Source of the DNA: Clostridia bacterium
GTDB lineage: Bacteria; Bacillota; Clostridia; UMGS1883
Length of the DNA: 36,786 nucleotides
Reading direction: 5' to 3'
Assembly: GCA_030527235.1 (NCBI GenBank)
Contig: JAUNBL010000020.1
Span: forward strand, 1-36,786
Shown: positions 26,597 through 33,940 of the stretch, piece after piece
How the letters are laid out: each line of letters starts with the position of its first letter
Numbering within the stretch: the first letter of the stretch is position 1
Notes under the pieces: model-generated
What the model was told of the DNA's origin: nothing
The model's database searches: none
The model's input: the letters and a program-made list of their open reading frames with translations, nothing else
Made by a program: the position numbers and the translations under genes

Positions 26597-27370
26597 CTAT
26601 TTTGAAATTCTTGAGAGTATTTTTTCTTTGAGGTCATGGAACGTGTCCGAATCGATGGGGAGTTTGGTTTTCATATCGGGATTGCCGCGAAAGTGCGCCC
26701 GCTTAAACTCGTCTATATTCTGAAGAAGCTCGCGTCGCGTGCCGTTGAGCGCTTCAAGCCGCTCTCTTGCAATTTCTCGCGCTTCATCCGTAATATTCTC
26801 CGCAAGGTATGAAATCTCCTTTGAAATATGTGCGTATGCGGCGGAAATTTTTGTGATATCAAAGGCAGCCTTAATTGAAAACGCCGCGTCTAAAACAAAG
26901 ACAAGGCTTATCAGCGCGGCAAGCCATGCAGCGAGCGACGGCGGAATCAAGGCTATGCAAACCGACAGCGCGGGATGCACCGTATATACCAGCAGTATCG
27001 ACAAAAACCCCCAGAAGAGCGAGGATGTAAGCGAGATGCGCCCTTGAAAATTGAACTTGTAATCATTGTAGTCCCAGTAGCTTCTGCCAAATACTGCTTC
27101 AAGCAGACAGCCCGTAGCATATTCAAGCAGCGTTGTCATAACGAAGCCGACAACGAAAACCAGCGTGGGGTTTTCTTTCAGAGAGTCTGTGCAGATAACT
27201 ATTATCATTGCTGCACAGCCATATAAAGGAAGCAACGGGGCGCGCAGGAAACCTCGGTTGACAAATTTCCTCATTTCAATAGAAACAATAGAGCTCTCTA
27301 TACACCAGCCTATGAAACAATACGTGAAAAAGTACAAAACGAAAAGTATTTGCGTTTGTGAAATGAACAC
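26597..27370 (-). CDS. CmpB-like membrane protein (PF06541, 'putative ABC transporter permease')
   Basis: The 257-residue protein has about five predicted membrane helices (residues 8-175) and then a charged, probably coiled-coil, cytoplasmic tail. FIGWCIES, VNRGFLRAPLLPLYG and SYWDYNDYKFNFQGRI are the conserved blocks of PF06541. The family is labelled an ABC permease but has no demonstrated partner ATPase, and none is adjacent here. The start is GTG, with GGGGGT six bases upstream. It is the first gene of the leftward unit with the HD protein. Confidence 0.82.
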   Translation of the reverse strand: MFISQTQILFVLYFFTYCFIGWCIESSIVSIEMRKFVNRGFLRAPLLPLYGCAAMIIVICTDSLKENPTLVFVVGFVMTTLLEYATGCLLEAVFGRSYWDYNDYKFNFQGRISLTSSLFWGFLSILLVYTVHPALSVCIALIPPSLAAWLAALISLVFVLDAAFSIKAAFDITKISAAYAHISKEISYLAENITDEAREIARERLEALNGTRRELLQNIDEFKRAHFRGNPDMKTKLPIDSDTFHDLKEKILSRISK

Positions 27371-27402
27371 AAAACGACCCCCGTTTCAGCGATTACTCGT
27401 AT

Positions 27403-27431
27403 ATTTTAGCATATAACACAAAAGAAATCAA
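27403..27431 (-). promoter_or_regulatory. Promoter of the CmpB-HD unit
   Basis: Read leftward: TTGATT (27431-27426), 17 bases, TAAAAT (27408-27403), with TGC before the -10 box. The start codon is 33 bases downstream. Confidence 0.65.
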
Positions 27432-27464
27432 TATAAAAAGCGTTTTTTGTGTTGATTTCTTTTG
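27419..27464. promoter_or_regulatory. Perfect 13-base inverted repeat covering both divergent -35 boxes
   Basis: CAAAAGAAATCAA (27419-27431) and TTGATTTCTTTTG (27452-27464) are exact reverse complements, 20 bases apart. Each contains the -35 box of one of the two divergent promoters and the start of its spacer, so the two promoters share 13 identical bases. It could be a shared operator. Confidence 0.5.
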
Positions 27465-27480
27465 CAATAGGGTATATAAT
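27452..27480 (+). promoter_or_regulatory. Promoter of the CorC-aspC-purB-proC-spoIIM-xerD-dacF string
   Basis: TTGATT (27452-27457), 17 bases, TATAAT (27475-27480). The start codon is 36 bases downstream. No clear terminator is seen before 35069, so this may serve all seven genes, possibly with internal promoters. Confidence 0.7.
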
Positions 27481-27516
27481 AAATTCCAATTTAGAAGAAA
27501 AGGATTTGATTGTCGT

Positions 27517-28779
27517 ATGGACAGTGGCCAACTAACACTTCTTGCCGCACTGATTCTTCTCTTGACGGCAAGTGCGTTTTTCTCGGCTACCGAAACGGCG
27601 TTTACGTCGTTTAATCGCATAAGAATGAAAAATCTTGCGTCTGCAGGAAATGAAAAGGCGCAGCTCGCGCTGCGGCTGAATGACAACTATGAGAGGATTC
27701 TTACAACGGTGCTTATAGGAAACAATATAGTTAATATTGTTTCGGCTTCACTTGCGACAGTTCTTTTTGTCGGAATGATTGAAAACGGTGACTTGGCAGT
27801 AACTGTCTCTACTGCGGTGATGACCGTAGTTGTGCTGATTTTCGGTGAGATTACGCCGAAAACCATTGCCAAGGATTCGGCGGATAAGTTCATTCTTGCC
27901 ACGGTGAAATTGTTGAGTACGCTGGTGGTTTTGTTTACGCCGCTTAATTTCCTGTTCGGAATGTGGCAGAAAATGATAATCAAACTGTTTGCCGCCGACT
28001 CTGCAGACACGATAACGGAAGACGAACTTTTGACAATAGTGGAAGAAGCGCGTGAGGGCGGAGGAATAAACGACCAGGAGGGAGAACTTATACGGAGTGC
28101 GATAGAATTTAACGACCTGGACGTTATGGATGTATGGACTCCGAGGGTGGATGTTGTTGCGATTGATGCCGACTGGGACGCGGCAAAGATTGCTGAAGTT
28201 TTTGCAGAAAGCGAGTACACGAGAGTTCCGGTTTATCAGGGGACTATAGACACTATAGTAGGTGTTGTGAATCAGCGCGATTTTCATATGGCAAAGAATT
28301 CTAAGGATTTTAATATACTGAGTATAACGAAACCCGTGAAGTTTATTTACTCGACGATGAAAATTTCACGCCTCTTAAAACTCTTGCAGCAGACAAAATC
28401 GCACATGGTAATTGTGACCGACGAGTACGGAGGTACTGAGGGAATAGTGACGCTGGAGGACATTTTGGAAGCCCTTGTCGGGGAGATTTGGGACGAATAC
28501 GATGAAATCACGAGCGAGGTAGAGCAAATAGGGGAGAATGAGTACAGAGTGGAATGCAGCACGCCGATAGATAAGTTTTTTGAACTGTTTGGAATGGACA
28601 AAGACGAGGACGTTACGAGTGTTGGCGGATTTGTAATCAGCCAAATGGGTGAGATTCCGGCCGAAGGCGACAGCTTTAAGTATGAGAATCTGACAATAAA
28701 AGTAACCCGCGCGGATAATAAAAGAGTTTACGAGATAGTTGCAAAAAAAGAAATTGAAGAAGAGAAAGAGGAGAACTAA
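27517..28779 (+). CDS. CorC/HlyC-family membrane protein (DUF21/CNNM, CBS pair, CorC_HlyC)
   Basis: The 420-residue protein has an N-terminal DUF21 (CNNM) transmembrane domain (about 1-185; FFSATETAF, IGNNIVNI and FGEITPKTIA are characteristic). Two CBS domains follow (about 200-325, with DEYGGTEGIVTLEDILEALVGEI), then a CorC_HlyC domain (about 340-415). Such proteins export or regulate Mg2+ and related ions; the 'hemolysin' name is historical. The ATG has AAAGGA about 12 bases upstream, slightly far. The TAA stop abuts the ATG of the aminotransferase, so the two are coupled. Confidence 0.93.
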   Translation: MDSGQLTLLAALILLLTASAFFSATETAFTSFNRIRMKNLASAGNEKAQLALRLNDNYERILTTVLIGNNIVNIVSASLATVLFVGMIENGDLAVTVSTAVMTVVVLIFGEITPKTIAKDSADKFILATVKLLSTLVVLFTPLNFLFGMWQKMIIKLFAADSADTITEDELLTIVEEAREGGGINDQEGELIRSAIEFNDLDVMDVWTPRVDVVAIDADWDAAKIAEVFAESEYTRVPVYQGTIDTIVGVVNQRDFHMAKNSKDFNILSITKPVKFIYSTMKISRLLKLLQQTKSHMVIVTDEYGGTEGIVTLEDILEALVGEIWDEYDEITSEVEQIGENEYRVECSTPIDKFFELFGMDKDEDVTSVGGFVISQMGEIPAEGDSFKYENLTIKVTRADNKRVYEIVAKKEIEEEKEEN

Positions 28780-29967
28780 ATGTATCTGTCAGAAAAGTAT
28801 TCGTCAATAAGTCCCTCGCCAACACTGACAATAGACGCGAAATACAAGGAAATGAAGGCTGCGGGGATGGATGTTGTGGGATTCGGCGCGGGCGAACCCG
28901 ATTTTGATACTCCCGCACATATAAAGGACGCCGCGATACGCGCTATTAACGACGGGTTTACAAAATACACTCCCGCTTCGGGAACTCCGGAGCTGAAAAA
29001 GGCGATATGCCGTAAGTTTGAACGGGAAAACGGGCTTGAATATTTACCGGAAAATATCGTAGTGTCAAATGGGGCTAAGCATTCGCTTGTAAATGTTTTT
29101 GGGGCGATACTTAATCCCGGAGATGAAGTTATTATTCCCGCTCCGTGCTGGGTGAGCTATCCCGAAATGGTGCGCCTGAGCGACGGCGTGCCTGTGTTTG
29201 TGTACGCCAGCGAGAGCGAACGCTTTACCGTCAGCGCGCAGCAGATAGAAGCTGCTGTCACGCCGAGGACAAGGGCGATTCTTATTAACAGTCCCTCCAA
29301 TCCGACAGGGATGTGTTATCCGAAGGAAGTGCTTGAGCGCATTGTGGAGATGTGCGTTAAAAAGAATATCTACATCGTCTCGGATGAAATATACGAGCAT
29401 TTGCTCTATGACGGCAAAAAAAACACGTCTGTGGCTTCGCTTGGCGATGAAGCGAGGTTTCTCACGATTGTCGTAAACGGCGTGTCGAAAACATATGCGA
29501 TGACAGGGTGGCGCATAGGGTATACTGCGTCAAACGCGCAAATTGCCAAAGTGATGTCTAACGTGCAGAGCCACGCTACGTCGAATCCGAATTCGATAGC
29601 GCAAAAAGCTGCCGTTGCCGCGCTCGACGGACCTATGGACACCATATACGTTATGCGGGATGAATTTGAAAAGCGCCGTAATTACATGGTTGAGCGTATA
29701 AATTCAATTGATGGCGTCTCCTGCATTAAACCCGATGGAGCGTTTTACGCAATGATGAATATATCTAAGCTTCTGGGGCGCACAATAGACGGGATGGAAA
29801 TAACAGGCAGTAACTCTTTTGCACAGGCGTTTTTGGAGAAAGCGATGGTCGCAGTTGTTCCTGGGAGCGGTTTTGGCAGTGACGAACATGTAAGATGGAG
29901 CTATGCGACGAGCATGGAAAACATCAAGAGCGGACTTGACCGTCTTGAGTCTTTTCTCAAAATGTAG
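28780..29967 (+). CDS. Class I PLP-dependent aminotransferase, aspartate aminotransferase type
   Basis: This 395-residue fold-type I enzyme carries the PLP lysine at Lys237 in NGVSKTYAMTGWRIGY. Other family blocks are GAGEPDFDTP near the start, INSPSNPTG, SDEIYEHLLYDG and the C-terminal VRWSYATS arginine that binds the substrate carboxylate. It most resembles subgroup I-gamma aspartate aminotransferases, which swap amino groups between aspartate and 2-oxoglutarate. Related enzymes accept other acidic or aromatic amino acids, so the substrate is probable rather than certain. GAGGAG precedes the ATG by six bases. Confidence 0.92.
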   Translation: MYLSEKYSSISPSPTLTIDAKYKEMKAAGMDVVGFGAGEPDFDTPAHIKDAAIRAINDGFTKYTPASGTPELKKAICRKFERENGLEYLPENIVVSNGAKHSLVNVFGAILNPGDEVIIPAPCWVSYPEMVRLSDGVPVFVYASESERFTVSAQQIEAAVTPRTRAILINSPSNPTGMCYPKEVLERIVEMCVKKNIYIVSDEIYEHLLYDGKKNTSVASLGDEARFLTIVVNGVSKTYAMTGWRIGYTASNAQIAKVMSNVQSHATSNPNSIAQKAAVAALDGPMDTIYVMRDEFEKRRNYMVERINSIDGVSCIKPDGAFYAMMNISKLLGRTIDGMEITGSNSFAQAFLEKAMVAVVPGSGFGSDEHVRWSYATSMENIKSGLDRLESFLKM

Positions 29968-29993
29968 GAGGTATTCACAGCTGTAATTTTTAA

Positions 29994-30007
29994 GAAAGGG
30001 AGCTTTC
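29994..30007 (+). promoter_or_regulatory. Small hairpin presenting the purB Shine-Dalgarno in its loop
   Basis: GAAAG (29994-29998) and CTTTC (30003-30007) can pair around the tetraloop GGAG, which is the core of the purB ribosome binding site. The TTG start follows two bases after the stem base. The stem is only 5 base pairs, so the effect is uncertain. Confidence 0.35.
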
Positions 30008-30008
30008 G

Positions 30009-31472
30009 TTGCGGCGGAAGCCACGGTCACAAAACATGAGCGACAATTCAACCTATCAGAGTCCGCTTTGCGCTCGTTATGCGAGCAAACAAATGCAGTA
30101 CCTCTTTTCAAACGATATGAAGTTCAAGACATGGCGCAAACTGTGGATAGCCCTTGCCGAGGCGGAGCAGGAGCTTGGAATTGCGATTACTGACGAGCAG
30201 ATTCGTGAGCTTCGGGCGCATTGTGAGGATATAAACTATGCCGATGCACAGCAGCGGGAAAAAATAGTCCGGCATGATGTTATGAGCCATGTTTACGCTT
30301 ACGGGCTCCAGTGTCCTAAGGCAAAAGGCATTATTCATTTGGGCGCCACAAGCTGTTATGTTGGTGATAACACCGACATAATAATAATGTATGAGGCGCT
30401 TGGGATTATAAAGAGAAAACTTATAAATGTAATGGACCGCCTTGCGCAGTTTGCGCTTGAATACAAAGATATGCCCACGCTTGGATTTACGCATTTCCAG
30501 CCGGCACAGCTTACAACGGTTGGCAAACGTGCGAGCCTGTGGCTGATGGACCTTGTAATGGACGAAGAGGACATAGAGCATATGTTTTCAAAGGCAAAGC
30601 TGCTGGGCAGCAAGGGTACCACAGGCACGCAGGCGAGCTTCTTGGAACTCTTTGAGGGCGACCATGACAAAGTTAAAAAGCTTGATGCGCTTATTGCCGA
30701 AAAAATGGGCTATGGTAAGGTATTCCCCGTATCGGGGCAAACCTACGCGCGCAAGCTGGATACGCAAATGCTTGCACTCTTGGCGCAGATAGCGCAGAGT
30801 GCGTATAAGTTTTCAAATGACATGCGCCTTTTACAGCACTTAAAGGAGCTTGAGGAGCCTTTTGAGAAGAACCAGATAGGTTCTTCGGCAATGGCGTATA
30901 AAAGAAATCCGATGCGTTCGGAAAGAATTGGCTCTTTGGCGCGGTACGTTATAGTGGATGCGCTTAATCCTGCGATTACGGCATCCACGCAGTGGTTTGA
31001 AAGAACGCTGGACGACAGCGCAAACAGGAGAATAAGCGTTGCCGAAGCTTTTTTGGCGACAGACGCGATTCTCAACATTTATCTTAACGTTGTAAACGGG
31101 ATAGTGGTGTATCCTAAAGTGATACGCAGCCGTATTATGAGTGAACTGCCTTTTATGGCAACTGAGAACATAATGATGCAGGCGGTCAAAAAAGGCGGCG
31201 ACCGTCAGGAGCTTCACGAGAGGATACGCGAGTATTCAATGGCGGCTTCAAAAAGAGTGAAGGAGGAGGGTCTGGACAATAACCTCATCCATCTGATTGC
31301 GCAGGATGAAATGTTTGCTCTAAACGAGAGCGAGATTCTGGCAATTATGAAGCCCGAAAACTATATTGGCCGCGCTGCGGAGCAAACGGAAGAATTTGTG
31401 AGAGATGTGGTTCGTCCGATTCTTAAAGCGAATTCCGATATGCTCGGCGAAACTGCGGAACTGACAGTTTAG
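30009..31472 (+). CDS. purB: Adenylosuccinate lyase
   Basis: PurB cleaves SAICAR and adenylosuccinate with release of fumarate, in purine synthesis. The 487-residue protein has the superfamily signature GSSAMAYKRNP (291-301), TLGFTHFQPAQ with its catalytic-region histidine, and GATSCYVGDNTD near residue 115; the length is normal for the longer clostridial and eukaryote-like form. I chose the TTG at 30009 because AAAGGGAG lies six bases upstream. The ATG at 30036 has no ribosome binding site, although it gives the more typical N-terminus MSDNSTYQSP. An unused AGGAGGT lies just after the aminotransferase stop. No other purine genes are in the window. Confidence 0.95.
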   Translation: MRRKPRSQNMSDNSTYQSPLCARYASKQMQYLFSNDMKFKTWRKLWIALAEAEQELGIAITDEQIRELRAHCEDINYADAQQREKIVRHDVMSHVYAYGLQCPKAKGIIHLGATSCYVGDNTDIIIMYEALGIIKRKLINVMDRLAQFALEYKDMPTLGFTHFQPAQLTTVGKRASLWLMDLVMDEEDIEHMFSKAKLLGSKGTTGTQASFLELFEGDHDKVKKLDALIAEKMGYGKVFPVSGQTYARKLDTQMLALLAQIAQSAYKFSNDMRLLQHLKELEEPFEKNQIGSSAMAYKRNPMRSERIGSLARYVIVDALNPAITASTQWFERTLDDSANRRISVAEAFLATDAILNIYLNVVNGIVVYPKVIRSRIMSELPFMATENIMMQAVKKGGDRQELHERIREYSMAASKRVKEEGLDNNLIHLIAQDEMFALNESEILAIMKPENYIGRAAEQTEEFVRDVVRPILKANSDMLGETAELTV

Positions 31473-31484
31473 GAGGATTTTGAT

Positions 31485-32282
31485 ATGAAATTAGGATTTC
31501 TTGGTGCGGGAAACATGTCAACCGCGCTTGTAAAAGGTGCATTGTCGGCGGGCTTTATTTCGCCGGAGAATCTTTATGTAAGCGATATCAGTGAGATTAG
31601 GGTAAAAGCAATGCGTGAGCTCGGTGTTAATGCGCAAAGCGATAATGCGGCGCTGGTGCGCGCATGTGATTACGTAGTATGCGCTGTCAAGCCGAATGTG
31701 CTGCCGCACGTGTTAAGCTCATTAAAAGAGGAACTCAGGCAGAAGGTATTGGTGTCTATTGCGGCGGGAGTTTCGATTAAAACGATGAAAAAGATTCTGG
31801 GCGAGAATACGAAAATTGTCCGCATCATGCCCAACGTTCCGGCGCTTGTGGGTGAAGGAATGAGCGTTGTATGTCGTGACAATATGGCAAGTGACGAGGA
31901 TATTGCCGTTGTTATGCAGATATTCGGAGCTGTGGGGAAAGCGGTTGAACTGCCCGAACGGCTTATCAATATTTCAACCGCGACAAACGGAAGCGGACCG
32001 GCGTACGTGTTCATGATGATTGAGGCAATGGCGGATGCGGCAGTTTTGCATGGGATGCCGAGGGACGTGGCATATTTGCTCGTTTCGCAAACGATTCTCG
32101 GTGCGGCGAAGCTGGCGCTGGACACAGGTGAGCATCCGGGCAGACTTAAAGATATGGTTTGTTCGCCCGGGGGAACGGCTATTGAAGCAGTGTATCAGCT
32201 TGAAACGGACAGTTTCCGTGCTTCGCTTATAAACGCTATTGACAGCTGCTATAAAAAAGCTGAAAGGCTGTCTTGCGAGTAA
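31485..32282 (+). CDS. proC: Pyrroline-5-carboxylate reductase
   Basis: ProC makes proline by NAD(P)H-dependent reduction of pyrroline-5-carboxylate. The 265-residue protein opens with the Rossmann motif MKLGFLGAGNMSTALVKG, has RIMPNVPALVGEG in the middle, and ends with the P5CR signature region around LKDMVCSPGGTAIEAV. AGGAGG lies eight bases before the ATG and 12 bases separate it from purB. proA and proB are not in the window. Confidence 0.96.
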   Translation: MKLGFLGAGNMSTALVKGALSAGFISPENLYVSDISEIRVKAMRELGVNAQSDNAALVRACDYVVCAVKPNVLPHVLSSLKEELRQKVLVSIAAGVSIKTMKKILGENTKIVRIMPNVPALVGEGMSVVCRDNMASDEDIAVVMQIFGAVGKAVELPERLINISTATNGSGPAYVFMMIEAMADAAVLHGMPRDVAYLLVSQTILGAAKLALDTGEHPGRLKDMVCSPGGTAIEAVYQLETDSFRASLINAIDSCYKKAERLSCE

Positions 32283-32317
32283 ATTTGCGCGGATTAGGAC
32301 AAACCGTTCATAAAATG

Positions 32318-32350
32318 CCTCCGTGCATCATAGTATGTTGATAACGGAGG
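32318..32350 (+). promoter_or_regulatory. Hairpin sequestering the spoIIM Shine-Dalgarno
   Basis: CCTCCGT (32318-32324) is an exact complement of ACGGAGG (32344-32350), which contains the GGAGG used by the downstream TTG start. An inner ATCA/TGAT pairing can extend the stem. In this fold the ribosome binding site is hidden, so translation may depend on opening the hairpin. Confidence 0.5.
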
Positions 32351-32358
32351 TGTTTGTT

Positions 32359-32892
32359 TTGCTTGAAAAAAGGTTAACCCGCGCTAATTATGTTTGCTAC
32401 GCGATTGTTCTTACTGCGTTCATAGTCGGTGTGGGACTCGGTGCATCAGGGGCGCGTGGGTTGGATGCAGCGGGGATGGACGAGGCTTCAGAAACGTTGA
32501 AACTGCTCACCGGAGGACTCAGCTTTGCCAAGGTTTTTCGTACCGTTCTCTTTTCCGGACTCCTTTGGGGCGCGTTGCTTTTTGTGTTTGCATCGGCGCC
32601 TGTCTTGTCGCCGTTTGCCGCTGTGATAATTGCAGCTCGCGGCTTCGCAATAGGCTTCTCAAGCGCGATTTTGATGGGTGCATCGCAGTATGGCGCTGTA
32701 GCGGCGTTTTTGCTCCCGCAATGTGTTATCACGTTGCCTGTCATGTGCGTATTGTGTGCAATGAGTACGCAGCGCGCAATCTATGGCGGCGTATCGCTGC
32801 GCGCAATAGGGCTGCTGTGCATACTTCTTGTCGCGGCGGCCGCGGCAGAGAGCGTAGTGTCGTTCGGCGCCTATATGATTCTTAATCGTTAA
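32359..32892 (+). CDS. SpoIIM-like (stage II sporulation protein M) membrane protein
   Basis: The 177-residue protein has about five hydrophobic segments starting with VCYAIVLTAFIVGVGLGASG, the SpoIIM/DUF95 pattern. In B. subtilis, SpoIIM works with SpoIID and SpoIIP in peptidoglycan remodelling during engulfment of the forespore. Neighbours support the call: spoIIM, xerD and dacF lie in the same region in B. subtilis. There is no well-placed ATG. I use the TTG at 32359, eight bases after GGAGG, giving MLEKRLTRAN; the frame itself opens at a GTG at 32323. No SpoIID or SpoIIP is in the window. Confidence 0.77.
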   Translation: MLEKRLTRANYVCYAIVLTAFIVGVGLGASGARGLDAAGMDEASETLKLLTGGLSFAKVFRTVLFSGLLWGALLFVFASAPVLSPFAAVIIAARGFAIGFSSAILMGASQYGAVAAFLLPQCVITLPVMCVLCAMSTQRAIYGGVSLRAIGLLCILLVAAAAAESVVSFGAYMILNR

Positions 32893-32955
32893 TGTGTAGA
32901 AAAATCGAGCCAATATTAGTGCATTTTTGATATATACTTTTTTGCGGGAAAGTAG

Positions 32956-32961
32956 TATAAT
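32956..32961 (+). promoter_or_regulatory. Possible -10 box for the xerD-dacF genes
   Basis: A perfect TATAAT stands 40 bases before the xerD start in the 109-base gap after spoIIM. The region 17 bases upstream (TATACT) is a poor -35 box and there is no TGn extension, so another sigma factor or an activator would be needed if it is used. Confidence 0.35.
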
Positions 32962-33001
32962 CACATCTGCTCGGCATATTCAAACAAGGAAGTGAAAAAC
33001 T

Positions 33002-33892
33002 GTGGTTAAAGCGGCAAAAGAGTTTGTGCAGTATTTACATGATAAAAAGAGGCTCTCGGACAACACTTGTATGTCGTATGGGAGAGATGTGGAAATGTTT
33101 TTTGAAGAACTTTCCGTTTTGTCAGATGCGGATATTTGCTGCATAACCCAGGCGGATATACAAGGATATATTGATTTACTGCATGAAAGAGGGCAGGCTG
33201 ATGCAACGATAACGCGGTTTGCGGCGGCGCTGAGAAGGTTTTTTCAATTTGCAATGGAGGACCCAAAATATGCGGTGACTCAAAATCCCATGTTCGGCGT
33301 GGAAATCCCCAAAACGGTTCGTCGCTTGCCGCAGACCCTTTCTACGGAAGATGTGTTTCGTTTGCTAAGCAAGCCTAAATGCGATTCACCCTTGGGCTAC
33401 CGTGATAAGGCGATGCTGGAACTGATGTATGCAACAGGAATCTCCACAAGCGAGATAATCAGCGTATGCGTTAAAGACGTAGACTTGCGGCGCGGAGTTA
33501 TGCGGTGCGTAAACAGAAAGGGCGAGCGTTTTGTGCCTCTTGGGAAAGCGGCCGCTGATGCCGTCAGAGACTATGTGAAAAAAGCGCGCGGGGCGCTTAT
33601 CGGGCCGCGCAGTGAAGATACGTTGTTTGTTAACAGTAAGGGAGTTCAGATGACGCGGCAGGGATTTTGGAAAATAGTCAAAGGTTACATAAGAGAAGTG
33701 GGAATAAGCGATTCTGTATCGCCGTATACGCTGAGACATTCGTTTGCGATGCACCTTCTCCAAAACGGTGCGGACTTACGCTCAGTATCGGAAATGCTTG
33801 GCCATACGGACATAGTTTCGACGAAAATATACGCGGAAGCGGTTAATGACAATATCAGGCGTGTGTATCAAAAGACTCATCCGCGGGCATAA
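33002..33892 (+). CDS. XerD-like tyrosine recombinase lacking two catalytic residues
   Basis: The 296-residue protein has the full XerD layout: an N-terminal SAM-like DNA-binding domain (1-100) and a C-terminal catalytic domain. Compared with E. coli XerD, the first catalytic Arg (R148, in ATGLRVSE) is Ser148 here (ATGISTSE), and the His of HxxR (H244) is Tyr242 (SPYTLRH). The second Arg (R245), the later His (H268 in LGHTD), the Tyr nucleophile (Y277) and a hairpin Lys (K173) remain. XerC/XerD resolve chromosome dimers at dif; with two active-site residues missing this copy may be inactive or have another role. The GTG start has AAGGAAGTGA just upstream. Its place between spoIIM and dacF matches the B. 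subtilis xerD (ripX) neighbourhood, without fur, drm and pupG. Confidence 0.88.
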   Translation: MVKAAKEFVQYLHDKKRLSDNTCMSYGRDVEMFFEELSVLSDADICCITQADIQGYIDLLHERGQADATITRFAAALRRFFQFAMEDPKYAVTQNPMFGVEIPKTVRRLPQTLSTEDVFRLLSKPKCDSPLGYRDKAMLELMYATGISTSEIISVCVKDVDLRRGVMRCVNRKGERFVPLGKAAADAVRDYVKKARGALIGPRSEDTLFVNSKGVQMTRQGFWKIVKGYIREVGISDSVSPYTLRHSFAMHLLQNGADLRSVSEMLGHTDIVSTKIYAEAVNDNIRRVYQKTHPRA

Positions 33893-33905
33893 AAACAAAA
33901 CGACA

Positions 33906-33940
33906 GGCATACCGTAGCATTGGAGGTGTTACGATATGCC
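33906..33940 (+). promoter_or_regulatory. Hairpin with the dacF Shine-Dalgarno in the loop and the ATG in the stem
   Basis: GGCATACCGTAGCA (33906-33919) pairs with TGTTACGATATGCC (33927-33940): 13 of 14 positions pair, with one C-A mismatch and one G-U. The 7-base loop TTGGAGG shows the Shine-Dalgarno, while the start codon (33936-33938) is paired in the 3' arm. No T run follows, so it is not a terminator. Confidence 0.6.
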
